A stretch of DNA of 37,531 nucleotides, taken from NCBI GenBank assembly GCA_024279135.1, contig JAJRRU010000026.1, positions 1 to 37,531 of the forward strand. The letters run 5' to 3'. The translations under genes and the position numbers were made by a program. The notes under the pieces are model-generated. The model did not search any database. It was not told the origin of the DNA and saw nothing but the letters and a program-made list of their open reading frames with translations. The stretch's first letter is position 1. The number at the start of each line of letters is the position of its first letter. The DNA comes from Alphaproteobacteria bacterium. GTDB taxonomy: Bacteria > Pseudomonadota > Alphaproteobacteria > Rhodospirillales > Casp-alpha2. Shown here one piece after another: positions 20,583 to 30,176 of this stretch.

Positions 20583-23297
20583 GTGGCGAACGTCAGTATG
20601 AAAGGGACCAGTGAAATGACACCGGTGATGACGTCGGGGGATGATGACCTGTTTGATTTTGGCGACAGGGCTGAGTTTGGTTTTTTCTTCGAATCCCCGG
20701 CGACCCAGCACCTATATTATTTGCTGCCGTACATTCGGGCCACCAAGCATCGCTCTGTCATGGTCTTTTCGGCCTCAGCGCATTACCTGAGCCTGTTACG
20801 TCAAGCATTCGCGGACATCAAATTCGTTTCTTGCGGTAAAGATCTGGCCGAGACCCGGAAGTTATTTAACCGCTATTCGGTGATCATGTTCTCCAACGGC
20901 TATCCATGGTTCGTCCGCGACGTGCAACCTGTTCTGCCGCAGGAAATCCTGCTGGTTCGCGTCATTCACGGATCTGGCCACAAATTCTGCGAAGATGCCG
21001 GGTATTATGCCGGCAACGTATACGCCTGGGATGCACTGGTGGTTCTCGGCCGCAAAGACCTGGACCAGTTTTACGAATTCTACAAGCTGCCGAGAGAACA
21101 GCGTCAATACCATGACGTAATTCACCTTAAACGAGGAGATCAGAAAGATTTTCTCATGGTACAGAGCGGCAATTTACGAATTAATCAATATTTCTTATCC
21201 AGGGTGCCACAAGGATTAATTCGCGAGAGGTTTCCATTTGTCGATCCGGAAAAAAAGACCGTATTGGTCATGTTCACGCACCCGACCAACGCCAATCGTA
21301 CCGTTGATACCTATTCGGGACTAACCTTTTTCGTGGATTTACTGAATGCGATGGATGGTGTCGAAGACTACAACTTCCTGTTCAATCTCCACCCCGAACT
21401 TGTAAAGAATCACGATTTATTGCAGTCTTTGATGGACGTTTGCGGGAGGAAGGCCATACCCGTGGGCTACGAAATGTTCGTCAGTGACTACCTGGTGATG
21501 ATGAATATGGCCGATGCCCTGATTGTTGATCAGACCAGCGCCGTGTTCGATTTTCTACATTTCAACAAGCCGGTTGTTTTTCTCGACAATAGGGACGAAT
21601 ACCATGGGGAAATAGCCTGGGATGATACGCATCATCCCTTCTGGTCCTATCGGAACGGTCCCGTGGTTTCGCCCTCTAACCGCGATAGTTTCGAAGATAT
21701 TTTGGCTTCGGTATTTCACGAGGACACCTACGTAGAGGTGCGTGAAAGAAGCCTTGAATATTCGTCTCCCAAAAGGGTTATTACTGCAGAATTGGTCATG
21801 TCATCTCTGCTCACCCACCCCAAGGTGGCTTCAAACGGCGTGGCGGCGCCGGGCATCCAGCAAGCAATAAACCGTGCCATGCAGCGCCACAAGGCAGGGG
21901 AATTGGGTGAAGCAGAAAAATTATACAGGCAGATATTGAAAGTTGACCCACGCCATCCCTACGCCTTGCATTTTCTAGGGCTGATTGCCCATCAGGTAGG
22001 TAAGGATCATATTGCCGAGGATCTCATTACGAAGGCGATCACCATCAAACCTGACTTTCCCGAGGCATACAACAGCCTGGGACTCGCGTTTGCGCAAATG
22101 GATCGGCTGGAAGAGGCCGTCGTCAGCTATGAAAAATCTATTGCTTTGGTACCTGACAATTATGAAACGCATCATAATCTTGGCGATGTTTACCTGAAGC
22201 AGGAGCATCTGGAGGACGCTGTTTCAAGTTTTCAAAAAGCCCTTGAAATAAAACCGGATTATGCCGAGGCGCACTGTAAACTTGGCTCCGCGTTCCAAAA
22301 ACTGGGGCAGTTGGAAGATGCAGCGGCTGGTTATAACCAGGCTATCGCCCTCAGGCCGGATTTTCCTGAGGCGCACAACTGCCTTGGCCTTCTTCAATTG
22401 TTGAGCGGCGACTTTCAAAACGGATGGCAGAATTATTTCTGGCGGTGGAAGGTTTTTTTAACCCCGCGTGACTACAAGAAACCACTTTGGGATGGCAGCG
22501 AATTCAAGGGAAAAACCATCTTCGTTTACCCGGAACAAGGTCTGGGTGACGTCATTCAGTTTGCCCGTTATTTGCCCCTTGTGGCCGCTAGTGGCGGTCG
22601 AGTGGTGTTCGAGGCCCCGGAGCCTTTGTGGCGACTTTTTCAAGATACCTTCAGTGAATATGAATTGCTTAAGCCAGGCGAAATCCCGCAACAATTTGAT
22701 TGTCACGCACCATTGATGGATATAGCGAGGCTCATGAAAACGACATTGGAGAGCATACCCAATACGGTCCCCTATCTAAGGTCTTCCCCAGGGCATGAAA
22801 AGCAATGGGCAAATCGTCTTCATACGGGGAATGGGTTTCGTCTTGGAATCGCTTGGGCTGGAAAGCCCAGTAATACGAACGATCATAATCGATCTATCGA
22901 AGCATCGCTGTTGCGACCGCTCACCGAAATACCAGGGGTTTCTGTGTTTAGTTTCCAGGTTGGCAGAAACGGCGAAGCAACAGAAAATTTCGGCGATAAA
23001 ATAACCGACATTGCTCCCCATCTCACTGATTTTGCCCATACAGCCGCGGCAATGAATAATATGGACCTTATCATTTCGGCAGACACGTCCGTTGTTCATC
23101 TTGCCGGTGCGCTGGGCCAGGATGTCTGGACATTGCTGCCCTTTTTGCCGGACTGGCGGTGGTTACTCGAGCGCGATGACAGCCCCTGGTATCCGACCAT
23201 GCGGTTGTTCAGACAAAATAAGCGTGGTGACTGGGTAACAATAATCGAGCGCGTGTGTGAAGCACTCATGGAGCATCTGAGAAACACTCAGGATTAA
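20583..23297 (+). CDS. Glycerophosphotransferase-like / TPR / glycosyltransferase fusion
   Basis: 904 residues in three parts. Residues ~30-385 resemble the CDP-glycerol:glycerophosphotransferase (TagF-like) family, with the end signature VDQTSAVFDFLHFNKPVVFL. Residues ~410-600 are about five TPRs (GELGEAEKLYRQILKVDPRH, FPEAYNSLGLAFAQ, YAEAHCKLGSAFQKLGQ). Residues ~610-895 match the TPR-linked, GT9/heptosyltransferase-like domain (VYPEQGLGDVIQFARYLP, GIAWAGKP, ISADTSVVHLAGALG, PDWRWL). Likely a cytoplasmic enzyme of surface-polysaccharide or glycoprotein assembly, possibly adding two different groups. GTG 20583 is used; ATG 20598 is possible. The TPR-glycosyltransferase half is common; joining it to a TagF-like half is less so. 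No polysaccharide operon is adjacent. Confidence 0.88.
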   Translation: MANVSMKGTSEMTPVMTSGDDDLFDFGDRAEFGFFFESPATQHLYYLLPYIRATKHRSVMVFSASAHYLSLLRQAFADIKFVSCGKDLAETRKLFNRYSVIMFSNGYPWFVRDVQPVLPQEILLVRVIHGSGHKFCEDAGYYAGNVYAWDALVVLGRKDLDQFYEFYKLPREQRQYHDVIHLKRGDQKDFLMVQSGNLRINQYFLSRVPQGLIRERFPFVDPEKKTVLVMFTHPTNANRTVDTYSGLTFFVDLLNAMDGVEDYNFLFNLHPELVKNHDLLQSLMDVCGRKAIPVGYEMFVSDYLVMMNMADALIVDQTSAVFDFLHFNKPVVFLDNRDEYHGEIAWDDTHHPFWSYRNGPVVSPSNRDSFEDILASVFHEDTYVEVRERSLEYSSPKRVITAELVMSSLLTHPKVASNGVAAPGIQQAINRAMQRHKAGELGEAEKLYRQILKVDPRHPYALHFLGLIAHQVGKDHIAEDLITKAITIKPDFPEAYNSLGLAFAQMDRLEEAVVSYEKSIALVPDNYETHHNLGDVYLKQEHLEDAVSSFQKALEIKPDYAEAHCKLGSAFQKLGQLEDAAAGYNQAIALRPDFPEAHNCLGLLQLLSGDFQNGWQNYFWRWKVFLTPRDYKKPLWDGSEFKGKTIFVYPEQGLGDVIQFARYLPLVAASGGRVVFEAPEPLWRLFQDTFSEYELLKPGEIPQQFDCHAPLMDIARLMKTTLESIPNTVPYLRSSPGHEKQWANRLHTGNGFRLGIAWAGKPSNTNDHNRSIEASLLRPLTEIPGVSVFSFQVGRNGEATENFGDKITDIAPHLTDFAHTAAAMNNMDLIISADTSVVHLAGALGQDVWTLLPFLPDWRWLLERDDSPWYPTMRLFRQNKRGDWVTIIERVCEALMEHLRNTQD

Positions 23298-23603
23298 TTT
23301 CTATTCCCTTTAATGTCCCGCGAGTACGTAAATTTCTACAGTCTGGGCGACCAATGGATGGGGAATAGGGGGGGACAACCAGCGCCATGTAATCTCCGGG
23401 CTCCATGGGTCCCGCAAAATCATGTCGGCAGGTATAAACGCAGAGGTCAGCCTCGCGGAGAGCCATAAATGTGGCGGATTTGTACCGTAACACCCGTAAA
23501 TGGAAATTTTCGGCACCTTGCTAGACAGATACCTATCGGGTAGTCGATAATCAGCCATACACATTGAGCACTAAACTTAATTCACACTTATTCAGGATGT
23601 ATA
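23298..23603. other. 306-bp intergenic region
   Basis: A minus-strand reading of 75-84 codons exists in two overlapping frames, one containing MEPGDYMALVVPPYSP, but neither has a ribosome site or a family match that I recognise. AGGATGTATA before ATG 23604 is the ribosome-binding region of the malic enzyme gene. No terminator is evident after the transferase fusion. Confidence 0.4.
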
Positions 23604-25898
23604 ATGGCTGATCAGGATCCCTTAAAAGATATGGCGTTGCATTATCATCGCTATCCACGACCAGGCAAACTACAGATAACCCCGACCAAACCAATGGTTA
23701 ACCAGCGCGATCTGGCGCTGGCCTATTCGCCGGGCGTTGCCTATGCCTGTGAAGCCATCGTCGAAGACCCCCAGGAAGCCCGAAATCTGACAAGCCGGGG
23801 AAATCTGGTCGCCGTCATAACCAATGGCACGGCGGTATTAGGGCTGGGCGCAATTGGTCCGCTGGCCTCCAAGCCGGTCATGGAAGGCAAGGCCGTTCTG
23901 TTCAAGAAATTTGCCGATATTGACGTGTTTGATATTGAGATCAATGAACTGGACCCTATAAAACTGGCCGATATCATCATAGCCCTGGAACCTACATTCG
24001 GGGCCATTAATCTTGAGGATATCAAGGCACCTGAATGTTTTATCGTCGAGCAACGATGCCGCGAGAAAATGAGTATTCCGGTCTTCCACGATGACCAGCA
24101 TGGCACGGCCATTGTGGTCTCTGCTGCCATGATTAATGGCCTCAGGGTGGTTGAAAAAAATATAGCCGATGTGAAAGTTGTCTCGACCGGTGGTGGTGCC
24201 GCGGGCATCGCCTGTCTTAATCTGCTGATCCGCATGGGACTGAGCCGGGAGAATATCACCCTGGTGGATGTAGCCGGTGTTATATACAAGGGCCGCACCG
24301 AGGAAATGAACCCGCACAAGGAAGCTTTTGCCCAGGATACCACGGCGCGACAACTGGGCGACGTTATTGCAGGTGCCGATGTTTTCCTCGGGTTGTCAGC
24401 CGGTGGCATCCTGAAACCCGAGATGGTCAAAAAAATGGCCGATAAGCCGTTAATCCTGGCGCTTGCCAACCCGACGCCTGAGATTATGCCCGATCTGGTC
24501 CACAAAATTCGTCCCGATGCCATTATTGCCACGGGCCGCTCGGATTTTCCCAATCAGGTCAATAATGTGCTGTGTTTCCCGTTTATATTCAAAGGGGCGC
24601 TGGACGTGGGGGCGACGACCATCAATGAAGAAATGAAGATCGCCGCGGTCAACGCCATCGCCAATCTGGCCATGGCCGAAAGCTCGGAAGTTGTCGCCAA
24701 GGCCTATAGTGGTGAAAAGCTCCTGTTTGGCCCGGAATACCTGATCCCCAAGCCATTCGACCCCCGGCTGATTTCTCATATTGCACCGGCCATCGCCAAG
24801 GCGGCTATGGATAGTGGTGTGGCAAGCAAGCCGATTGAGGATTTCGAGAAATATCACGACGAGCTTGAACGGGCGGTGCTCCGGTCCGGTATGGTCATGA
24901 AGCCGATTTTTGAACATATTCGGGGTGCGCAAAAACGCATCGTCTTCGCCGAGGGCGAGGACGAGCGGACCTTGCGTGCTGCACGGGTTATCATTGATGA
25001 TGAAATCGGCAAACCGATCCTGATCGGTCGACCGGACATCATCGCGCGTCGTATCGAACAATTTGGTTTGCATCTGGACCCTGCGCAGGATTTTGAAATC
25101 TGTAATCCAGAAAGTGATTCCCGTTTTGAACAGTATTGGAGATTCTATCATAAACTGTCAGAACGCTCGGGTATCTCACCAGATGCGGCACAGACAATTC
25201 TGCGCACCAACAGCACGGTCATTGCGGCTTGTATGCTGGCCCAGGGCGAAGCCGATGCCATGATTTGTGGTATTCAGGGGCGTTACGACTGGCATCTGCG
25301 CTACGTAACCTCGATTATCGGCAAGGCCGCTGGTGTGAGAAACTATTACAGTATGAGTACGCTTATTTTGCAGAAAGGGGCATTCTTCTTTTGCGATACC
25401 CATGTGACACTTAATCCCAGTGCCGAGGATCTGGTGGAATTAACCCTGATCGCCGCCCATGAAGTGAGCCGGTTTGGTATCGTTCCCAGGGTTGCCCTGT
25501 TGTCGCATTCCAACTTTGGCTCGGGCAGCTCCAAGACGGCTTGTAAAGTTCGAAAAGCGGCAAAAATATTACGCGATAATCACCCTGAACTTATTGTCGA
25601 TGGTGAAATGCAAGCCGATAATGCACTGGATGAGGAGCTTCGCAGGCGCATGTTCCCCAACAGCAAGCTGGAAGGCGAAGCGAACCTGTTTATTATGCCC
25701 AACCAGGACGCCGCACACATTGCTTTTTCCATGGTTAAGAAAATTGCCGATGGACTGGTGATTGGTCCGCTTCTCATTGGTGCAGCAAAACCGGCCCATA
25801 TTCTCACAGCCTCCGTCACATCGCGTGGCATCGTCAATATGACTGCCATCGCCATCGCCGAGGCTATGGAACTGGACAATAAAGGGGCGGCCGGGTAG
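23604..25898 (+). CDS. maeB: NADP-dependent malic enzyme with phosphotransacetylase-like C-terminus
   Basis: 764 residues, the normal MaeB size. The malic enzyme domain (about 1-425) has LAYSPGVAYACEAI, VFHDDQHGTAIV and the nucleotide loop STGGGAAGIACLNLL; GLSAGGILKPEMV and LALANPTPEIMPD are further signatures. The C-terminal phosphate acetyl/butyryl-transferase-like domain (about 430-760) has AEGEDERTLRAA and LSHSNFGSG. It decarboxylates malate to pyruvate and reduces NADP; the C-terminal domain is usually a regulatory, acetyl-CoA-sensing part. The ATG start is preceded by AGGA. It is monocistronic in appearance. Together with the TRAP operon nearby it would suit growth on C4 acids, but linkage of the two is only inferred. 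Confidence 0.95.
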   Translation: MADQDPLKDMALHYHRYPRPGKLQITPTKPMVNQRDLALAYSPGVAYACEAIVEDPQEARNLTSRGNLVAVITNGTAVLGLGAIGPLASKPVMEGKAVLFKKFADIDVFDIEINELDPIKLADIIIALEPTFGAINLEDIKAPECFIVEQRCREKMSIPVFHDDQHGTAIVVSAAMINGLRVVEKNIADVKVVSTGGGAAGIACLNLLIRMGLSRENITLVDVAGVIYKGRTEEMNPHKEAFAQDTTARQLGDVIAGADVFLGLSAGGILKPEMVKKMADKPLILALANPTPEIMPDLVHKIRPDAIIATGRSDFPNQVNNVLCFPFIFKGALDVGATTINEEMKIAAVNAIANLAMAESSEVVAKAYSGEKLLFGPEYLIPKPFDPRLISHIAPAIAKAAMDSGVASKPIEDFEKYHDELERAVLRSGMVMKPIFEHIRGAQKRIVFAEGEDERTLRAARVIIDDEIGKPILIGRPDIIARRIEQFGLHLDPAQDFEICNPESDSRFEQYWRFYHKLSERSGISPDAAQTILRTNSTVIAACMLAQGEADAMICGIQGRYDWHLRYVTSIIGKAAGVRNYYSMSTLILQKGAFFFCDTHVTLNPSAEDLVELTLIAAHEVSRFGIVPRVALLSHSNFGSGSSKTACKVRKAAKILRDNHPELIVDGEMQADNALDEELRRRMFPNSKLEGEANLFIMPNQDAAHIAFSMVKKIADGLVIGPLLIGAAKPAHILTASVTSRGIVNMTAIAIAEAMELDNKGAAG

Positions 25899-25936
25899 GG
25901 GGCTTTCCGGTCACTGTCCAGATAGATTTTGCTCGT

Positions 25937-26116
25937 TCAGGTATCTTCGAAATCGAGGATTATATCGTCGAGACCGATATCGTCTCCCAGTATATCGATG
26001 GCTTTGGCTCCCATCGCCGAGCGGTCTCCGGTCAATTCCATCAAGCCGACGGCCTTGCCCAATTCCGAATTGAGTATCTCGTGATAATCTTCGGGTGATT
26101 CAAAGTTGATCTGCAT
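25937..26116 (-). CDS. Conserved-looking 59-residue acidic protein
   Basis: The start at ATG 26116 is set by AAGGAG eight bases upstream; an in-frame upstream ATG (26161) has no such site. The product is strongly acidic, with Asp/Glu concentrated at the C-terminus (GDDIGLDDIILDFEDT), has no Cys and no membrane segment, and contains the segment LNSELGKAVGLMELTGDRSA. I do not recognise the family. It converges with the malic enzyme gene, 38 bp apart, and follows the dctP gene on the same strand after an intervening terminator, so it probably has its own promoter in 26117-26286. The strong ribosome site and compact composition favour a real gene. Confidence 0.6.
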   Translation of the reverse strand: MQINFESPEDYHEILNSELGKAVGLMELTGDRSAMGAKAIDILGDDIGLDDIILDFEDT

Positions 26117-26286
26117 GGTTCTTACTCCTTGAATATGGCGTCTAGGCCTGTGAACCGTCACATAGTCTGTTACTTCGCATCAAATGCTGGCACGTATGTA
26201 CCACCGCCTAATGAACGCATATCTTGGTTAACAAAACCTTACGGCGCGATATTTTGAAACATCCATCACAACAAATTGAGACAAAA

Positions 26287-26316
26287 AACCCCCGGTGTAT
26301 ATAGCCACCGGGGGTT
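26287..26316 (-). terminator. Strong terminator of the TRAP operon
   Basis: AACCCCCGGTG (26287-26297) pairs perfectly with CACCGGGGGTT (26306-26316), an 11-bp G+C-rich stem with an 8-nt loop. On the minus strand it is followed by TTTTTTG, 28 bp beyond the dctP stop. Confidence 0.9.
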
Positions 26317-26344
26317 AATTTTATCAGATCAACGAATTGACAGA

Positions 26345-27445
26345 TCAGCTATACCGGTACGGTACACCTGCTTTGTGCATGACGTCTGAATAGTCCTTAT
26401 AGGCCTGAACAACCCTGGCAGCACGCGGGCTGATAGAGGCCAGTTCATCCCAGAACTCCGCAGAGTCTGCGACCACGGTATCCCATTCTTCTGCCGGGAT
26501 GGTGGTGAGCTCCATTTTATTGCCATTGACACGAAGGTCGGCTTCGCCGCCCCAATACCATACCTGGCGATAATAATGAGAACTATCCATGGAGAGCTTG
26601 AACAGCTCCTGTAGTTTCGGCGAGATGCCTTCCCAGCTCTTGGTGTTGGCAAAATAGGAACCACACCAGGCACCGGTTACGTTGTTGAGCAGGGCGTAGT
26701 TGCAAACGTCAGCCCAACCCACTTCGTAGGCTTCTGTAAAGCCACACCATGCCACACCGTCAAGCTCGCCGGTCTGCAAGGCAACCTCGATGTCATCCCA
26801 AGGCAGGGTTACAGGAACCAGGCCATAGCGTGACAGGAACCGTCCTGCTGTTGGAACACCGAACACACGTTTGCCTTTCATATCGGCAATACTGCGGATG
26901 GGATCTTTGGTAAAGATGTGGCAAGGATCCCAGGCTCCGGCACCCAGCCATTCGACGCCTTTTACTTCGCCGTATGCTTCTGCCCAAATTTCATCCAGAC
27001 CGTAATATTTGAACAATACGGGCATATCGAGACTGTAACGGGTCGAGAACGGGAAGTATCCGCCAAACACGTTGATATCCACAGGTGAAGCCATGGTGGC
27101 GTCATCACTCTGAACCGCATCGATCACACCGGCCTGCATGGCACGGAACAACTCATCGGTCGGGACAAGTTGATCGGCGTAGTAAAGTTCAATTTCCATT
27201 TCACCGAAAGCCGCTTTGTTAAAAGCCTCGATCTGGGGCAGGATAACATGTGCACCCAGTGGAGCACCGGAATAGGTCTGTAGTCTCCATTTGACCGGAT
27301 TACTGGCAGCGTAAACATAAGGTGTGCCAATGGCTGTTGCAGCCACAGCACCGGCCGTTGTCAAACCAGCTTTCTTCAGAAAGTCGCGGCGTTTATTTGC
27401 CTTTGGTTTCGACTGAACTTTCTTTGTTGATTTATTGTCCGTCAT
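26345..27445 (-). CDS. dctP: TRAP transporter substrate-binding protein
   Basis: 366 residues. A twin-arginine signal peptide (KRRDFLKKAG, Arg19-Arg20, then a hydrophobic stretch ending PYVYAAS) exports it folded to the periplasm. The mature part shows DctP-family features: VKWRLQTYSGAPLGAHV, ADMKGKRVFGVP and LQTGELDGVAWCGFTEAYE. These proteins capture carboxylates or related anions and pass them to the DctQM permease with Na+ symport; the ligand cannot be read directly. The many Trp residues and the Tat signal fit the subgroup often linked to keto-acid or lactate-like ligands, a weak inference. AAGGAGG precedes the ATG. It is the last gene of dctQ-dctM-dctP, 65 bp after dctM. Confidence 0.93.
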   Translation of the reverse strand: MTDNKSTKKVQSKPKANKRRDFLKKAGLTTAGAVAATAIGTPYVYAASNPVKWRLQTYSGAPLGAHVILPQIEAFNKAAFGEMEIELYYADQLVPTDELFRAMQAGVIDAVQSDDATMASPVDINVFGGYFPFSTRYSLDMPVLFKYYGLDEIWAEAYGEVKGVEWLGAGAWDPCHIFTKDPIRSIADMKGKRVFGVPTAGRFLSRYGLVPVTLPWDDIEVALQTGELDGVAWCGFTEAYEVGWADVCNYALLNNVTGAWCGSYFANTKSWEGISPKLQELFKLSMDSSHYYRQVWYWGGEADLRVNGNKMELTTIPAEEWDTVVADSAEFWDELASISPRAARVVQAYKDYSDVMHKAGVPYRYS

Positions 27446-27510
27446 ATTGTCCTCCTTGTTTTGTGGTTAGCTGTTATTACTCGTTGAAAGCACATACCAG
27501 TTGGTCTGGT

Positions 27511-28836
27511 TTATCGCAGGCTGTAGACATATTCAGGCAGCCAGAGTGCCATTTGTGGAAAAACCATCACAAGTATCAATCCAAAGGTCATGACTAGCAC
27601 GAACGGTATAATGGATCGATAGATATCAGGCAGAGTAATCTCTTTTGGGGCCATGGCCCGCATTAAAAACAGGTTATAGCCGAAAGGTGGTGTCATATAG
27701 GCTATCTGACAGGTAATTGTGTACAAGATACCATACCATATTGGATTGAAGCCTAAAGCAATGATTAATGGTACATAAAGTGGTGCGACAATGACCAGCA
27801 TGGCCGTATCGTCAAGGAACATCCCCATGATAATATAAGAAAGCTGCATCATGATCAGCACTTCCCAGGGCGTCAGGTTCCAATTTGTAATAAACAGGGC
27901 CTCGACGGCCTTCACCGCACCGATGCCATCGAACACCGCACCGAAGCTCAAAGCCGCCAGGATAATCCACAGGAACATATTGGACACACCCAGGGTCTTT
28001 CGCACGGTTGTCTCGAGAACTTCTTTGGTCAGGCGTCTTTTGAATAATGCCGCTAAAAGTGCTGAGGTAGCCCCGACCGCTGAACTTTCCACCAGACTGG
28101 TAATGCCCATGACAAACAAGCCGGTCATAAAAAAGAAAATCAAAAAGGGAATGATGCCAGCCTGGAGTAACTTGAGCTTTTCAGAGAACGGTACGTCACG
28201 CTCTTCTTTGGAAATTGTCGGACCCAGATGGGGTTGAAAATGACATCGTATACCAATGTAAATAACAAACAGTCCGGCCATCATCAATCCGGGGAACACC
28301 CCGGCCAGCCATAACTTGCCCACGGGTTGGCGGGCGATCATGCCGTAGAGCACCAGGACAACGCTGGGGGGTACCAGAATACCCAGCGAACTGCCGGCCT
28401 GGACGACCCCGGTTATCATTATTTTGTCGTACCCCCGCTTTAACATCTCCGGTAAAGCGATACTCGCCCCGATGGCCATACCCGCCACGCTCAGCCCGTT
28501 CATGGCTGAAATAACCACCATCAAACCGATGGTGCCCATGGCCAGGCCGCCTTTAACATTGCCGAACCATACGTGGAACATCTTGTACAGGTCATTTGCA
28601 ATGCCGGATTCCGATAACAAATAACCCATGAATACGAACATGGGCAGTGTCAACAACGGATACCAGTTGAACAGCTTGAAAGCGGCGTTGAACGGCATTT
28701 CAACCGCACCGTCACCCCACAATAATAATGCCGCGGCTGCTGAAACAGCCCCGATCGCACCAAATACGCGCTGCCCAGTCAGCAGCATTGCCAGCATTGA
28801 TGAAAGCATCAATACCGCAATGAGTTCATAACTCAT
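27511..28836 (-). CDS. dctM: TRAP transporter large permease
   Basis: 441 residues, about 12 membrane segments, the ion-transporter-superfamily subunit that forms the Na+-coupled elevator domain. Typical segments are LPMFVFMGYLLSESGIA, GLSVAGMAIGASIALPEMLK, GSSLGILVPPSVVLVLYGMI and MMQLSYIIMGMFLDDTAMLV. It overlaps the upstream dctQ by ATGA (4 bp), showing translational coupling, as expected because DctQ and DctM form one complex. Length and motifs are complete. Confidence 0.94.
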   Translation of the reverse strand: MSYELIAVLMLSSMLAMLLTGQRVFGAIGAVSAAAALLLWGDGAVEMPFNAAFKLFNWYPLLTLPMFVFMGYLLSESGIANDLYKMFHVWFGNVKGGLAMGTIGLMVVISAMNGLSVAGMAIGASIALPEMLKRGYDKIMITGVVQAGSSLGILVPPSVVLVLYGMIARQPVGKLWLAGVFPGLMMAGLFVIYIGIRCHFQPHLGPTISKEERDVPFSEKLKLLQAGIIPFLIFFFMTGLFVMGITSLVESSAVGATSALLAALFKRRLTKEVLETTVRKTLGVSNMFLWIILAALSFGAVFDGIGAVKAVEALFITNWNLTPWEVLIMMQLSYIIMGMFLDDTAMLVIVAPLYVPLIIALGFNPIWYGILYTITCQIAYMTPPFGYNLFLMRAMAPKEITLPDIYRSIIPFVLVMTFGLILVMVFPQMALWLPEYVYSLR

Positions 28837-29345
28837 GAAATTGGTTTCCCCTTAACTTTTGCCAGGTCCTTGAAGAACATTGAAATAGTTTGAAGTATCA
28901 TCAAACTGATGCCGAATACCATAATGACCTTGATGGGGATCATTGACGGGTTCCACTGAGAGAACTTTCTCTGGCCATATTCGATGGCATACACGGTGCT
29001 GGAAATGGAACCGATGAGCAGACAGACCAGATAAAACATCAAAATGAAACTGGTGACCAGATCGATCTTTGCCTTGGTTTTTTCAGAACAACGATCATAG
29101 ATTAAATCCATTCGGACGTGGTCGTCCGTCTGCATGGAATAGGCACCCCCGAGGAAATAATAAGCCGTCATGGTGAACTGTGCCATTTCCACAGTCCAGG
29201 ACAGCGGATAGTTGAGAACATTTCGGGTCAGTGCGCCCAGCAGCAGCGTACCGATCATGATAAAGACCGAGTACATGCACAATCTGCCAAATTTCTCGCT
29301 GACGTAGTCCACGCCTTTTACATACGAGGTGATAACTTTAGGCAT
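28833..29345 (-). CDS. dctQ: TRAP transporter small permease
   Basis: 170 residues with four predicted membrane helices, including YSVFIMIGTLLLGALTRNVL and VTSFILMFYLVCLLIGS, and the DctQ signature around LSWTVEMAQF...YYFLGGAY followed by DDHVRMDLIYDR. It packs against DctM in the cytoplasmic membrane. It is the first gene of the operon; its promoter must lie in 29346-29453, an A+T-rich gap before the end of the glycosyltransferase gene. CAGGGA precedes the ATG. Confidence 0.92.
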   Translation of the reverse strand: MPKVITSYVKGVDYVSEKFGRLCMYSVFIMIGTLLLGALTRNVLNYPLSWTVEMAQFTMTAYYFLGGAYSMQTDDHVRMDLIYDRCSEKTKAKIDLVTSFILMFYLVCLLIGSISSTVYAIEYGQRKFSQWNPSMIPIKVIMVFGISLMILQTISMFFKDLAKVKGKPIS

Positions 29346-29453
29346 TCCCTGATAATCCCCTGATGTTCCTATTTTTTCATTACGATATTCATAAACTGAA
29401 TAGATTAAATGTGCAAATTAATGTTTATAATTACTACAGTTGGCATTTATATT

Positions 29454-30176
29454 TTAAGGCCTCTCATCATACCGATCATTTGGTGAGCCTTGTAAAACCT
29501 CGCGAAAAATCACAAACAGAATTTTACTGCCCGCCCGGATAATACCGGATAGTGTTCCTGACATTTTCGATCTGCCCGCCAGTCGATGGCGATAGGCCAC
29601 GGGTATTTCCAGGACCGATAGCTGATGTTTGATGGCCTTGATCTGCATTTCTACGGTCCAGCCAAAATTCAGGTCGGCCATCTTCAGGTTATTCAGGCTG
29701 GATCGGCGAATTGCCCGAAAAGGTCCCAGATCACCATAAACGTGGCCCCAAAACAGCGCCATTAACCGGCATGTCAGTTTATTACCATAATACTGTGCGG
29801 TGCCCAGAACCTGTCTGTTGGACGTGCGGTCGCCAAGTACAAGATCAGCCTGGCAGGAAATGACTGGGTCGGCCAGACGGTGCATGTCTGCGGGCTCATC
29901 GCTGAAATCGGCGTCCAGAAATATGATAATATCCGCCTTGTCAGCCTCGTTAACCCAGGATATCCCGCGCAGACAGGCCGCACCATAACCGGGTTGCGGC
30001 TCATGGATTACGCGGGCACCGTGTTGTGATGCCACTATGGCGGTTTGATCCGTTGAGCCATTATTGACGACTATTTTCTCATCCACCCAGTCCGGAACAG
30101 CATCGAGCACCGAACCGATGGATGCTTCTTCATTCAAGGCCGGGATGATGACGGAAATGTGCTGCCCATTTCTCAT
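29454..30176 (-). CDS. Family 2 glycosyltransferase
   Basis: 240 residues from ATG 30176. A GT-A fold is shown by ISVIIPALNEEASIGSVLD near the N-terminus, VVNNGSTDQT, and the metal-binding DADFSD (Asp88, Asp90). GAACLRGI and GDLGPFRAIRR are typical of dolichyl/polyprenyl-phosphate sugar transferases of the DPM1-like group, here without a C-terminal membrane domain. The start is set by the ATGA overlap with the upstream gene's stop; a longer in-frame reading from 30293 runs inside that gene. Together with the GT-C partner it suggests a polyprenyl-phosphate-linked sugar donor made by this enzyme and used by the membrane enzyme. Confidence 0.88.
   Translation of the reverse strand: MRNGQHISVIIPALNEEASIGSVLDAVPDWVDEKIVVNNGSTDQTAIVASQHGARVIHEPQPGYGAACLRGISWVNEADKADIIIFLDADFSDEPADMHRLADPVISCQADLVLGDRTSNRQVLGTAQYYGNKLTCRLMALFWGHVYGDLGPFRAIRRSSLNNLKMADLNFGWTVEMQIKAIKHQLSVLEIPVAYRHRLAGRSKMSGTLSGIIRAGSKILFVIFREVLQGSPNDRYDERP

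Noticed and set aside
23310-23564. 84- and 75-codon minus-strand frames between the transferase fusion and maeB
   Set aside because: There is no ribosome site and no recognisable domain, and the two frames overlap each other; a relic of an unknown gene cannot be excluded.
25937-26116. Antitoxin of a toxin-antitoxin pair
   Set aside because: The acidic small protein has no adjacent toxin-sized partner on the same strand.
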